From Caldilineae bacterium (lineage in GTDB: Bacteria; Chloroflexota; Anaerolineae; Epilineales; Epilineaceae), in the NCBI GenBank assembly GCA_020634625.1, contig JACKBJ010000020.1, positions 1 through 64,000 on the forward strand: a stretch of 64,000 bases of DNA, given 5' to 3'. Under the pieces are notes generated by a model that saw only the letters and a program-made list of their open reading frames with translations, was not told where the DNA came from and did no database searches. A program made the position numbers and the translations under genes. This document shows, piece after piece, positions 43,273-52,220 of the stretch. Position 1 is the stretch's first letter. Every line of letters begins with the position of its first letter.

Positions 43273-44649
43273 TCAGGACCGGGTCGCTTCCAGCCGTTCG
43301 CGCAAGGCGCCGAGCTGGGCACGAACACTGTCCATGCTGCCGCCACCGGGGGTACGCCGCCGAGCGACCGAGCCAGCGGGCTCGGCGAGCGCCAGGTCGG
43401 CGCCCTCGAAGAGCGGGTGCGCCGCCTCGAGCTCGGCCGGCTGCAGGTCGGCCGGGCTGCGTCCCTGGCCGACGAGGCGGGTGACCAGGGCACCGACGAC
43501 GCCGTGCGCCTCGCGAAACGGCAGGCCGCGCATGACCAGGACCTCGGCCAGGTCCAAGGCCGTCACCCAGGGGCTGACCGCCGGCGGATGGAAGCGGGCG
43601 CTAGCGACCATGCCCGACAATGCATCCAAGGCACCGGCCAGCGCATCGTCGGCCCGGAAGACCGCTGCCTTGTCCTCCTGCAGGTCTCGATTGTAGGTCA
43701 GCGGCAGGCCCTTCTGCAGCGCCAGCAATCCGCAGAGGTCACCGATCGTGCTGGCGGCCTTGCCGCGTGCCAGCTCGGCGATGTCGGGATTTTTCTTCTG
43801 GGGCAGCGCCGACGACCCGGTCGTGTAGCGATCGGCGTAGCTGGCCCATCCAAAGGGCTCCGAGGCCCAGAGCACCAGCTCCTCGCCCAGCCGCGAGAGA
43901 TGGACCATGGCCTGGGCACAGCAGAAGGCATACTCGCTGACGAAGTCGCGTGCCGCGACGGCGTCCATCGAGTTGTCGAAGATCGCCGCCATGCCCAGGT
44001 CCTCGGCGACCCGCCGTGGATCGAGCGGCAAGCCGCTGCCGCCGGCCGCGCCGGCCCCCAGGGGCGAAACGTCGATGCGCGCCCGCGCCTCGCGAAAGCG
44101 CTCCACATCGCGCAGCAGCATCCAGGCATGGGCCAGCAAGTGCTGGCCCAGGGGCACTGCCTGGGCCGGCTGTAGGTGGGTCAGGGCCGGCACGAGGACG
44201 TCGCCGGCAGCCTCGGCCTGATCGGCGAGCACCGCGGCAAGCCGTCGCAGGCCCAGCACACGACGATCGGCGGCTCGGCGGAGATAGAGTCGCAGGTCGA
44301 GGCAGACCTGGTCATTGCGCGAGCGACCGGTGTGCAGCTTGCCGGCCAGCGGGCCGATCCGCTCGCCCAGCCGGCGCTCGACCGCGCTGTGCACGTCCTC
44401 GTCGCCGGGCAGAATCCCGAAGTCGCCCCGCTCGGCCTCGCCCTGCAGGTCCGTCAGGCCGTCGAGCAAGCGGGCGACCTCGTCGGCGCTCAAGAGCCCG
44501 ACGGCCCCCAGCATCCGCACGTGGGCCAGCGAACCCCGCAGATCGTCCAGCAACAGGCGTCGGTCGGCCGTATCCACGGTGAAGCGCCACAGGGCCTCGT
44601 CCGGCGGCTCTTCGAAGCGCCCACCCCACAACGTGCTGCCCTGGCTCAT
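43273..44649 (-). CDS. argH: Argininosuccinate lyase
   Basis: ArgH cleaves argininosuccinate to arginine and fumarate, the last step of arginine synthesis. The signature GSSALPQKKNPDIAELARG and the start LWGGRFEEPPDEAL are clear, with HTGRSRNDQV in between. It has 458 residues. The ATG at 44649 has GGGAGG 9 bases upstream and a promoter at 44680-44708; the order argH-argG on one transcript reverses the commoner argG-argH. Confidence 0.96.
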   Translation of the reverse strand: MSQGSTLWGGRFEEPPDEALWRFTVDTADRRLLLDDLRGSLAHVRMLGAVGLLSADEVARLLDGLTDLQGEAERGDFGILPGDEDVHSAVERRLGERIGPLAGKLHTGRSRNDQVCLDLRLYLRRAADRRVLGLRRLAAVLADQAEAAGDVLVPALTHLQPAQAVPLGQHLLAHAWMLLRDVERFREARARIDVSPLGAGAAGGSGLPLDPRRVAEDLGMAAIFDNSMDAVAARDFVSEYAFCCAQAMVHLSRLGEELVLWASEPFGWASYADRYTTGSSALPQKKNPDIAELARGKAASTIGDLCGLLALQKGLPLTYNRDLQEDKAAVFRADDALAGALDALSGMVASARFHPPAVSPWVTALDLAEVLVMRGLPFREAHGVVGALVTRLVGQGRSPADLQPAELEAAHPLFEGADLALAEPAGSVARRRTPGGGSMDSVRAQLGALRERLEATRS

Positions 44650-44679
44650 CGCAACGCGCCTCCCAGTTCGAAGCGATCG

Positions 44680-44708
44680 ATTATCGGCCGACCCGGCTTC
44701 GTGCGCAA
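44680..44708 (-). promoter_or_regulatory. Promoter of argH-argG-pepC
   Basis: On the minus strand TTGCGC (44708-44703), 17-base spacer, GATAAT (44685-44680). The start would be near 44673, about 25 bases before the argH ATG. No Arg-box-like operator was recognised. Confidence 0.5.
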
Positions 44709-44770
44709 GCCAGCGGCGGGTGCAACGTCCTTCGCGAAGCGCAGCCCATCGCTCGCGCAACCCGAATCGA

Positions 44771-46048
44771 TCACGGCTGCTGCCGACCCGGCTCCAACCA
44801 GGCCGCGAACCCACCACTGTGCGCCAGGCGCAGGCAATCGGGCTCCTGGGCGCGCCGTGCGCCCAGTCGCAGCCGCACCCGACCGGATGGCCAGCCCATC
44901 GTCGGTGCGATCCCTGCGATGAGGGACTGGCCCACCAGCCCCATCGTCACGCGCGCGTTGATCTCGCCGAGCGGCTGCATGCGAACCCGTCCATCCGGGT
45001 CGCGGTAGCGCCAGGCATCCACACCGAAGGCGCCCCGATAGCCGATACCCGCCAGGGCGACGCCGGCGACCTCGAAGGCGGTCCGGATGGTGGAGACCGC
45101 GGGGTCAGGCAGCCCCAGCGCTCGCCCGGCCGCTTCGATCGAAGCGGCACCCTGCGCGAGCTCCAGGCCCTGGAAGCGGCCGAAGGGATCGGTCAGCTGC
45201 CGGTGCAGGCCGATCGGCCAGGGGCCGGCCCGATCGACCAGGCCGACCATGCCCCAGTCGTCCAGGCGCGTCATCCACGGCTCGAAGCGCAGGCTGCCCT
45301 GCCAGCGCAGCAGCTCGACGCACCGGCGCCGCGCTCCAGGCTCCGCCAGGTGTGCCCCCCGGCCGTGGACCCGGTCACGGCCGGCGGCCGAGAGCGGCGT
45401 CTTCAAGACCCAGCGCTGCTCCGGCGCCGACGCAGCGCCGCCCGCCGCCAGATGCCGCTCGATCGCCTCGAAGCTGTCGAGCATCCTGGCCCCGGGCAGG
45501 GCCCAGCCATGTTCCTGCGCCATGCGCAGCGAAAGTCCACGGTGGTTCGCCCGGGCTGCCGTGTCGGGGTCCGGCGGGAACAGGTCCAGCAGCGTCGCCC
45601 CCAGCTGACGCGGGTCGGTCGCTCGAGGCTCGCGAACCGAGGGCTCGGGCGCAGGATGCGCTCCGTCCGCGTCGGGCCCCGTCGCGCGCGCCGCTGCGCT
45701 CGGCGGCACCCCGCACCGCTGGCGCAACGCGGCAAGCGCCGGCGTCTCGCCCCAGCCGAGCACCGATCCGGTTCCCGGGACCTGCCCCAGCGGGCCACCG
45801 ACCAGTGCCGGCCGCGGCAGCCCGACCCCATCATCGAGCGCCGACTCGTCCAGCGGCGCGGCCAGCCAGAGCCTGTCCTCCGGGCCGGTGGCCAGACCGC
45901 GCATCAGGCTGCCGGCGATCGCTGCGGCGTTGCGCGCGGCGACCGAGAGCGGCACCGGTCGTGGTGCCGACGCCGACGACGGTCCCGAGCTCGGCCAGGC
46001 CGAAGCCCAGTCGGCCTCGCAGTCGAGATTCGCGACCAGCAGCGTCAT
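44771..46048 (-). CDS. ATP-grasp-like protein paired with DUF455
   Basis: The 425 residues lack close named relatives in my memory. The C-terminal half looks like ATP-grasp: ALPGARMLDSFEAIERHL and RWVLKTPLSAAGRDRVHG for ATP contact, YRGAFGVDAWRYRD, and GEINARVTMG as the Mg-binding Glu/Asn motif. The N-terminal 150 residues are variable. ATP-grasp enzymes ligate carboxylates to amines or thiols. It begins 19 bases after the DUF455 gene, suggesting joint action on an unknown substrate. Confidence 0.65.
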   Translation of the reverse strand: MTLLVANLDCEADWASAWPSSGPSSASAPRPVPLSVAARNAAAIAGSLMRGLATGPEDRLWLAAPLDESALDDGVGLPRPALVGGPLGQVPGTGSVLGWGETPALAALRQRCGVPPSAAARATGPDADGAHPAPEPSVREPRATDPRQLGATLLDLFPPDPDTAARANHRGLSLRMAQEHGWALPGARMLDSFEAIERHLAAGGAASAPEQRWVLKTPLSAAGRDRVHGRGAHLAEPGARRRCVELLRWQGSLRFEPWMTRLDDWGMVGLVDRAGPWPIGLHRQLTDPFGRFQGLELAQGAASIEAAGRALGLPDPAVSTIRTAFEVAGVALAGIGYRGAFGVDAWRYRDPDGRVRMQPLGEINARVTMGLVGQSLIAGIAPTMGWPSGRVRLRLGARRAQEPDCLRLAHSGGFAAWLEPGRQQP

Positions 46049-46067
46049 CGGCGCCCCCGGCCCGGGC

Positions 46068-46889
46068 TCAAGGCTCGCGACGCCGACGCGCCTCCGGAGA
46101 ACGATCGATCTCGTGCGCCTCGAGCAGGCGGATGAACTCGGGATCCAGACCGGCGGCCAGCCGGCCGCTTCGATGGAAGGTCTTGCCGCGCGCCAGCTCG
46201 GGGCGCAGCGGCCAGTCGACGTGGTCGCAGTAGGCCTGCCACATCGACCGATCCGCCGGCTTCAGACGTCCCAGCCACTCCCAGCCGAAGCGCACGTGCC
46301 GCTGCTCGTCCACGTGCACCTTGTCGATGACCGCGGCGCTGGCCGGGTCGCCGGCCAGCCGTGCCGCGGCCGCGTAGTCGATGGTGTGGTCGAGGTTGGC
46401 GTTCTCGAAGGTCAGCGCCATGGCGCAGGCGAAACGAAGCGGGCTGGTCAAGGTGTCCAGCTTGTTCCAGAAGTAGCCGGTGACCGGCAGGCTGCCGAAG
46501 GGCAGCCCCAACGCCGCGCAACGCGAGACATACATGCGCGTGTGCCGCTGCTCGTCGCCCAGAATGGTCAACAGGTCCTGCCGAAACGCCGGCGGCGCCT
46601 CGGGAAAGGCCAACAGCGCCCAGGCGTAGAGCTCGGCCGCCTGCAGCTCGTGATTGGCCATCGCATGGAGGATCCTCGCGCGTTGCGCTGGATCGGTCAT
46701 GCCCTCGATCGATGGCGTGCGCGGTGCGACGCGCGCCGGGACGATGCGCAGCTGCGCCGGACGGTTGGGCAGAACCGGAAGGCGCCGGGGCCGCGGATCC
46801 CGATCGACCAGATCGCGCGGCGCCGGCGCCAGCTTCGCTTCCAGGGTCCGGCCGAGCACGACCTGCTCGGCGAAGGCACGGACCTCCAA
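46068..46889 (-). CDS. DUF455 ferritin-like di-iron protein
   Basis: The 273 residues have the metal-ligand pattern of ferritin-like folds: HELQAAELYAW, GDEQRHTRMYV and VDEQRHVRFGWEWL (ExxH motifs). DUF455 is distantly related to the tRNA hydroxylase MiaE; its substrate is unknown. Start is TTG at 46889, placed by family similarity (EVRAFAEQVVLGRTLEAKL is the usual beginning); no strong SD is visible. It follows the HEAT-repeat gene by 12 bases. Confidence 0.85.
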   Translation of the reverse strand: MEVRAFAEQVVLGRTLEAKLAPAPRDLVDRDPRPRRLPVLPNRPAQLRIVPARVAPRTPSIEGMTDPAQRARILHAMANHELQAAELYAWALLAFPEAPPAFRQDLLTILGDEQRHTRMYVSRCAALGLPFGSLPVTGYFWNKLDTLTSPLRFACAMALTFENANLDHTIDYAAAARLAGDPASAAVIDKVHVDEQRHVRFGWEWLGRLKPADRSMWQAYCDHVDWPLRPELARGKTFHRSGRLAAGLDPEFIRLLEAHEIDRSPEARRRREP

Positions 46890-46901
46890 GGTCCGATTCG
46901 C

Positions 46902-48152
46902 CTAGGTATGGGCCAGGTAGGCGCGAGGGAACTCGAGCTTCTGCGCATCGTCGCAGAGCTCGTAGATCATGCGCTCCTCGTCGGTCAGGGGGCCGCCGGG
47001 AGCCAGGCTGACCGCCATGATCACCTCGACATCGGCGTGATCCGGAGCGAAGTCCTGGACATAGTGCCACCAGTCCTGGACCTGACCGTACTCGTGCGGA
47101 TCGACCTGAAGGATCTTGGCGGTGTAGGGCTTGCCTTCGACCCGCGTCAGGAAGTGCGGCAAGGGCGGGTTGTCGCCCGGGCTCGGCACGCGTCCGAAGA
47201 AGACCGCTCGCGCCTCGCCGCCCTGGAGGGCGATCTCGCGCGCCTCGTTGAGCATGGCGATCTGCTCCTCGGGCGTGTTGATCACCTGCGCGTAGAACAG
47301 CTTGCCAAAGCCCTTGAGCGCCTTCTCGACCACCGGGCGACGCGTCGTCGCGATCTGGATGCCGCCCGAGCCGACCACGACCGTCAGGTTGTGAGGCGCG
47401 GCCTTGATGTGATCACAGGTGTACTCGGTCAGGCGAAGGTCGGGGTCGGCCATCAGCGGCGCGAAGACCTCGATGGCGGCCGGAACGGCGGTCGACTCGG
47501 CCATGTAGCGCTTGACGTGCTCGGCCAACGCCAGGTCGGCGCGCTCCATCTCGAGGCTGCTCAGCGCTTGCATGGCGCGAACCCGCCGATCGACGTCGTT
47601 CATTCGCAAATCGTCCGCCAGCCGATCGATGCCGAAGGCATCGCCCAGGCGCGCCATGGCGGTCGCGGAGTTGATGTGAATGTCGAGCCCGCATTCCTCG
47701 TCCCGCTCGTCGGCGTTCAGGTTGTCGCGGGCCGCGCCGAGGAGCGACTCGTCGCCGGTGATGCCGATGATGTCCATGAGCCGCGCCCGCCGCATCCCCA
47801 CGACGCTGAGGTCGAAGGCTTCCCGGTTCACCGCGGCCGAGAGGGAGTCGCTATAGGCGCGGAGGGCCGTCAACACCTCGCGATCGCCGAAGTTGAGGTA
47901 GGCGTTGATCAGGGGCCGCATTCCGGCAGGGCTTCGGGTCTCGGCCAGGCGGGCGGCAGCACGCGCACGGCGATCGGGATTCTGGAGCCCGAGCATCCGC
48001 ACCAGCTGCTTGGGAGAGAGGTCCTCGTCGAGCGTGGGCTCCTCCATACCGGGCGCAGGCGTCGCCGCGGCCTCTCGGCCACGCCTCGCGGGCACCGGAC
48101 CGGGCTTGTCCGCCTTGTCGCCGCCGCCAAACAGCTTCTTCAGGAAGCCCAT
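46902..48152 (-). CDS. HEAT-repeat-like protein with unknown C-terminal domain
   Basis: The 416 residues start with a short amphipathic helix (MGFLKKLFGGG) and a charged linker. Residues about 45-230 consist of helical repeats resembling HEAT/Armadillo (NPDRRARAAARLAETRSPAGMRPLINAYL, VDRRVRAMQALSSLEMERADLALAEHV). The last 180 residues are not recognised. It is first in the unit with DUF455 and the ATP-grasp protein and may be the scaffold. ATG has GGAGG 6 bases upstream. Confidence 0.65.
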   Translation of the reverse strand: MGFLKKLFGGGDKADKPGPVPARRGREAAATPAPGMEEPTLDEDLSPKQLVRMLGLQNPDRRARAAARLAETRSPAGMRPLINAYLNFGDREVLTALRAYSDSLSAAVNREAFDLSVVGMRRARLMDIIGITGDESLLGAARDNLNADERDEECGLDIHINSATAMARLGDAFGIDRLADDLRMNDVDRRVRAMQALSSLEMERADLALAEHVKRYMAESTAVPAAIEVFAPLMADPDLRLTEYTCDHIKAAPHNLTVVVGSGGIQIATTRRPVVEKALKGFGKLFYAQVINTPEEQIAMLNEAREIALQGGEARAVFFGRVPSPGDNPPLPHFLTRVEGKPYTAKILQVDPHEYGQVQDWWHYVQDFAPDHADVEVIMAVSLAPGGPLTDEERMIYELCDDAQKLEFPRAYLAHT

Positions 48153-48192
48153 CGTCTACCTCCACTCGCTCGAGGATCGCGGAACTGTGCAG

Positions 48193-48222
48193 AGCATAAC
48201 CGAACTTGCTGGCCGAGGCCAG
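48193..48222 (-). promoter_or_regulatory. Promoter of the HEAT-DUF455-ATP-grasp unit
   Basis: On the minus strand CTGGCC (48222-48217), 18-base spacer, TATGCT (48198-48193). The start would be near 48186, about 35 bases before the ATG. Confidence 0.5.
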
Positions 48223-48258
48223 CCCGATGGTGCGACGGCGACCGGTCGTGAAACACGT

Positions 48259-48284
48259 TCGGGCGCGCCCGAGGGCGCGCCCGA
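48259..48284 (-). terminator. Hairpin after the HiPIP gene
   Basis: TCGGGCGCGCCC and GGGCGCGCCCGA form a 12-bp perfect stem with a 2-base formal loop; on the minus strand ACGTGTTTC follows. It lies 60 bases after the HiPIP stop codon. Confidence 0.6.
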
Positions 48285-48344
48285 TTCCTGCTCACCTGCT
48301 CGAACGGATGGCGCGGCACGAAACCGCGATTCCGCTCGCGTCGA

Positions 48345-48710
48345 TCAGCTGACCTTTTCGGCCCAGCTGCTGCAATGCCCGTTCGGGTTGATCGTACCCG
48401 GGACCACCAGACAGGTCCCGCAGCCGCCCTCGGTGGCGGGCACCTGGTACTGCTGGCAGTTCGTGCAGTTCTGGCCCTCGACGTCCGACGCCTCGACATA
48501 CTGCAAGGCCGTGCGCGTCGCCTGCTGATCCGCGCTCAGCGCCGAGACGTCGGAGCAGTCGAGCGCCATGGCCTCGCCAGCCTCACCGGCCTCGCCGCTC
48601 TCGCCGCTCTCGCCACCGCAAGCCACCAGATAGCTTGCGCCGATGGTGGCGGCGCCGACGACGGTCAGTCGCTGGATGAAGTTGCGGCGGGTAAGAATCG
48701 AATCGCTCAT
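48345..48710 (-). CDS. Tat-exported high-potential iron-sulfur protein (HiPIP)
   Basis: The 121 residues begin with a twin-arginine signal (LTRRNFIQRL) whose hydrophobic part ends in a lipobox LVAC (C31), so the mature protein may be a lipid-anchored Tat substrate. The cluster cysteines are C82 and C85 (CTNC), C97 or C100 (GGCGTC) and C113 (GHCSSW), the HiPIP pattern for one 4Fe-4S cluster. HiPIPs are soluble electron carriers best known from purple bacteria. A Gly/Glu/Ala linker separates lipid and cluster. The ATG at 48710 has GGAGG 5 bases upstream. Confidence 0.85.
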   Translation of the reverse strand: MSDSILTRRNFIQRLTVVGAATIGASYLVACGGESGESGEAGEAGEAMALDCSDVSALSADQQATRTALQYVEASDVEGQNCTNCQQYQVPATEGGCGTCLVVPGTINPNGHCSSWAEKVS

Positions 48711-48787
48711 CGCGTTTCCTCCGTGTCTGTTTCGGGGTCCAACGTACCGCGGATCGGCAGCGCTGCATGATGACACGCAACCCTGGT

Positions 48788-48817
48788 ATTATCCGCGATG
48801 CCGACCGCATCTGTCAA
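48788..48817 (-). promoter_or_regulatory. Promoter of the HiPIP gene
   Basis: On the minus strand TTGACA (48817-48812), a perfect -35, 18-base spacer, GATAAT (48793-48788). It is the strongest -35 in the window. The leader is about 70 bases. Confidence 0.8.
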
Positions 48818-48889
48818 GTGTTCGCGGCACCGTTCGGCGCCGGAATCCCAGGCGCGCGACGGCGAACCAGGCCCATCAGGAGGCCATCG

Positions 48890-50743
48890 TTGAGACTTCG
48901 GATCCCCGTCGGACTGGCCGCCCTGCTGTTCGGGATCACCGCATGCGGCGGTCGGTCGATCGCGCCGACGGAAGTCCTGGACTCAGGGCTGGAGCCACGG
49001 CCCCAGGAGGCCGACCAGCTGATGCTCGACTTCCAGCGCGAGGCCGGTCGGATCGTCGGCCGACTCCCCGACGCGCCGAAGGGCGGCCGCATCCAGATCG
49101 CGACGACCGGCAAAGGCCCTTCGGCGGAAGTGGAGCTGGACGCCTCCGGCGCGTTCAGCGTGAGCCTCGGCGCGGAGGCCCTGCGCGGTGCCCGTCCGTT
49201 GACCCTGACGCTGACCCTGCCCGGTCGCGAGGCGCGCGTTCTGGAGCGGACGGTGCCCCATGTCCGGGCATCGCTGCACCCGGGTGACGTGACCGGCGCC
49301 ATGGCGCCATCGGCGTTGCTGAGCCTCACGCTGAGCGCTTCCGATGGGCAGCTTCTCGGACGGGGGCGCGCGATCAGCGGCGAGACCGGTCGCTTCGCCG
49401 CCTGGATCCTCGACCCTTCCGGCCGGCGACTGCGACCCGCCCCGGGCCAGCAGCTGCGGGTCGACGACGGCGCGACGACGATCGACCTCCGCGTGCCCGG
49501 GTTCGAGGCCGACTGGGAGCTGAACGGCGGTCGCATCACGGGCACCGGGCAGCCGGGCGATGCGATCGAGGTCGTGCTCTGGAATCCCTGGCGCCCGGGC
49601 GAGGCCGAGACGCGGGTCACCGAGGTGTCCCCGTCCGGCCAATGGGCGATCGAGCCGGCGGTCGGCCTGCATCCGGCCAGCCACTTCTACGTCACCGAAC
49701 GGCTGCCGCAGGGCGATCAGCTCTACTACTGCCAGCAGATCCCAATGCTATACGTCAGCCCGGGCTCGGCCTGGGTCGAAGTCCAGACGCTCTGGGAGAC
49801 CGAAGCCCGCCTCGAGCTTTGGCGAGCGGGACGCCGAATCGGCGGCGCCTCCGGCGGAGGCGCCTGGTCCGGCAACCTCCAGCTCGAGATGCAGGATTCG
49901 GACGGCCAACCGCTTCGCCTGGAGGCCGGCGACACGCTGCAGGGCGAGCTGGGCGGCAAGCCGGTCCGCCTCGTTGTCCAGCCCCTGCAGGCCGAGATCG
50001 AGCGCGGATCGGGGCGGATCGTCGGCCTTGCACCGCCTGGAACGCGCCTCGGCCTGGCGCGTCCCGAACAACCGCTCGACCGCGAGGGCGTCGCGGGCGC
50101 GGACGGCCGCTTCAGCCTCGAAGCCGCCGATCTGCTGGCACCCGATGGGGTCGAGCCGGGCGAACAGCTCGAGCTGTACTACTTCACCGCCGAAGGACAT
50201 ACCATGCGCCAGCGCTTCGTCGGGCTCGCGCTTACGGCCGAGCTCGGGGGGCGCCTGATCGAGGGGCGCGCGCAGCCCGACGCCACCGTGAGCCTCCAGC
50301 GCGACGAACCGGATGGCGGGCGCAGCCGTCTCGAGACCCGGGCGGACATCTTCGGCCGCTGGTCGGCGCGGCTTCCCTTGGACGCCTCGGCGCTGCGCGC
50401 CGGCGATCGGCTGCGCGTCGAGGCCGCCGGACAGGAGCTGACGTTGACCCTGCCCGAGCTCGACGCCGTGCTGGACCCGGCGGCAGGCCAGCTGTCCGGG
50501 CACGCACCACCGGATGCCCTGGTGGACGTGGAAGCGTACACCGCCGAGCGCCAGCCGCCTCAACGCCTTTCGGCCACCGCCGACGCGGATGGGCGATGGG
50601 CGGTCGCGCTGCAGGATCGGGGCCTGGGCCTTTCCGGCGTCGAGGCCGAGCGGGTCCAGCGCTTCGCGATCGCCTGGCGCGAGGGCGCAGGCAGCCTGCG
50701 CCTGGAGCTGGCGGGGCCGGCGAGCCACGCTGGGACGCCGTGA
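48890..50743 (+). CDS. Lipoprotein with repeated Ig-like beta-sandwich modules
   Basis: TTG at 48890 is chosen: AGGAGG lies 6 bases upstream and the product then begins RLRIPVGLAALLFGITAC, a textbook lipoprotein signal (lipobox ITAC). The remaining 595 residues contain about six similar modules of 70-90 residues, each with a pattern such as GRIVGLAPPGTRL ... GADGRFSLEAADL or GRLIEGRAQPDATVSL ... DIFGRWSARLPL, like Big-type/Ig-like 'polymer' domains. No enzyme motif is seen. It may be a cell-surface spacer or adhesin. The stop overlaps the next start (GTGA). Confidence 0.65.
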   Translation: MRLRIPVGLAALLFGITACGGRSIAPTEVLDSGLEPRPQEADQLMLDFQREAGRIVGRLPDAPKGGRIQIATTGKGPSAEVELDASGAFSVSLGAEALRGARPLTLTLTLPGREARVLERTVPHVRASLHPGDVTGAMAPSALLSLTLSASDGQLLGRGRAISGETGRFAAWILDPSGRRLRPAPGQQLRVDDGATTIDLRVPGFEADWELNGGRITGTGQPGDAIEVVLWNPWRPGEAETRVTEVSPSGQWAIEPAVGLHPASHFYVTERLPQGDQLYYCQQIPMLYVSPGSAWVEVQTLWETEARLELWRAGRRIGGASGGGAWSGNLQLEMQDSDGQPLRLEAGDTLQGELGGKPVRLVVQPLQAEIERGSGRIVGLAPPGTRLGLARPEQPLDREGVAGADGRFSLEAADLLAPDGVEPGEQLELYYFTAEGHTMRQRFVGLALTAELGGRLIEGRAQPDATVSLQRDEPDGGRSRLETRADIFGRWSARLPLDASALRAGDRLRVEAAGQELTLTLPELDAVLDPAAGQLSGHAPPDALVDVEAYTAERQPPQRLSATADADGRWAVALQDRGLGLSGVEAERVQRFAIAWREGAGSLRLELAGPASHAGTP

Positions 50744-51549
50744 CGGCGCAGCGAGGGGCCACCGGTTCGCCGGGGACCGAGCCGGCGCCCCATGCATCGT
50801 CGCCGACGCGGCGCTGGCAGCCTCGCCCGCGCTGGCTATTCCTGGGCGCCGCAGCCCTATCGATCGCGGTGCTCGGCGGGCGGCCCGTCCGATGGGAAGA
50901 TGCCGTGGCGGATTATCGCTTCTCGGCTTCGGCGATGCGGGCTTCCATGCTGGACGTCGCGCTCGGCCTGGGCTGCTGGCTCATCCTCGCGGAGGTCCTC
51001 ACGCGGACATCGCGCCCGCCGGTGCGGGACCTGCTCCGGGCCGCCAGCGGCCTGGGGCTCCGACTCTGCCTGCGCAACGGGCTCCTGGCGCTGGGGCTCG
51101 TCCCGATCGGGCTGGCCCTCGGAGTGCCCGGGATGCCCGCGGCAGGGGCCGCCGCGGCCTTCCTCGCCGGCCCGATCGGAATCGGGATCTGGCTCTGGCT
51201 GGGGCCATGGGCCTGGCTGGGCGGCTCGCCCCGCTGGGACCGGAGACCGTCCGGTCGCGTCTCGGCGACCAGCGGCCGAAACATCGGACCGATCGCATGC
51301 GCCCTCGGCCTCGAGTCGGCGCCGATCGTCGCCGCGCTGCTGTTGCCGGCAGAACCCCCGGCGGTATGGCTTCTGCTCTGGCCCGTGGGACCCGTCCTCG
51401 GCCGGTTCGTACCCTGGACGGGGCATCCGGCGGCCGTCGCGGCGCTTGCCGCGGCCTGGCTGCTTGCGCTGACGGCCAGCTGGGCGGCAGCCGACGGACC
51501 CAGGCGAGACCGGGTTCGACCCAGGCTCGCCTCGGCGAGGCTGCGCTGA
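50740..51549 (+). CDS. Polytopic membrane protein of unknown function
   Basis: A Pro/Arg-rich cytoplasmic start is followed by about six or seven hydrophobic spans (WLFLGAAALSIAVLGG, MLDVALGLGCWLILAEVL, LLALGLVPIGLALGVPG, AAAAFLAGPIGIGIWLWLG, PAVWLLLWPVGPVLG, AVAALAAAWLLALTASWAA). No conserved motif is recognised. GTG overlaps the lipoprotein stop and its own stop overlaps the ybaK ATG (TGATG), so all three genes are coupled. Confidence 0.6.
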   Translation: MTAQRGATGSPGTEPAPHASSPTRRWQPRPRWLFLGAAALSIAVLGGRPVRWEDAVADYRFSASAMRASMLDVALGLGCWLILAEVLTRTSRPPVRDLLRAASGLGLRLCLRNGLLALGLVPIGLALGVPGMPAAGAAAAFLAGPIGIGIWLWLGPWAWLGGSPRWDRRPSGRVSATSGRNIGPIACALGLESAPIVAALLLPAEPPAVWLLLWPVGPVLGRFVPWTGHPAAVAALAAAWLLALTASWAAADGPRRDRVRPRLASARLR

Positions 51550-52049
51550 TGTCGCGACAGGCGAAGCTCAACAGCATGCGGCTGCTGGAATCCAAGCAGC
51601 TCGCCTACACGCTGCATACCTTTCCCGACGGGATCCATTCGGCGTCCGGCGTCGCCGCGGCACTGGGCATCGATCCGGCGCGGGTCTACAAGACACTGGT
51701 GGGCCTGACCAACGAGGGCCGGCCGGTGCTGGTGATGCTCGCCGCCGAGCGCAGCCTGGACGGCAAGGCCCTGGCACGGGCCATCGGCGTCAAGCGGGTC
51801 GCGATGGCCAGCCAGGCCGAAGCGGAGCGGCTCACCGGTCTCAAGGTCGGCGGCATCTCGGCGCTGGCGCTGGCCCACAAGCGCTTCGCGACCTATCTCG
51901 ATGCCGCGGCGACCCAGCTGGCCGGAGCCAGCCTGCTCGTCAGCGCCGGCCAGCGCGGGATGAACCTCGAGCTGACGGTCGAGGCCTTGCTTCAGGCGAC
52001 CGGCGCGCGCATCGTCGCGGCCGGTGTGGACCGCGATGAACCATCCTAG
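51549..52049 (+). CDS. ybaK: Cys-tRNA(Pro)/Cys-tRNA(Cys) deacylase, YbaK/EbsC family
   Basis: YbaK clears Cys mischarged on tRNA(Pro). The 166-residue protein shows RLLESKQLAYTLHTFP, the lysine in DPARVYKTLVGL, VMLAAERSLDGKALARAIG and the C-terminal GGISALALAHKRF region. ATG overlaps the upstream stop (TGATG). A short inverted repeat CCGATC-CTG-GATCGG lies just downstream. Confidence 0.9.
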   Translation: MSRQAKLNSMRLLESKQLAYTLHTFPDGIHSASGVAAALGIDPARVYKTLVGLTNEGRPVLVMLAAERSLDGKALARAIGVKRVAMASQAEAERLTGLKVGGISALALAHKRFATYLDAAATQLAGASLLVSAGQRGMNLELTVEALLQATGARIVAAGVDRDEPS

Positions 52050-52220
52050 TCCGATCCTGGATCGGGCATAACGAAGCGGGCTCGGATCACGTCATTACCC
52101 TTCGAGCGCGACCGCGTTCACCCTGGTCATCATCCCAGGCGCCGCGTTTGCGCCGCAGCGACTGCCCCGCCCAGGCAGTCGGCGGGCTCTGCGGTGCGAC
52201 GCCCCTCCCGAGGCAAACAC

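Noticed and set aside
40501..44175. 1224-residue plus-strand open frame across DUF1697, pepC, argG and argH
   Set aside because: It is entirely antisense to four well-supported genes, with biased Gln/Arg/Val/His composition and no domain; a GC-rich artefact.
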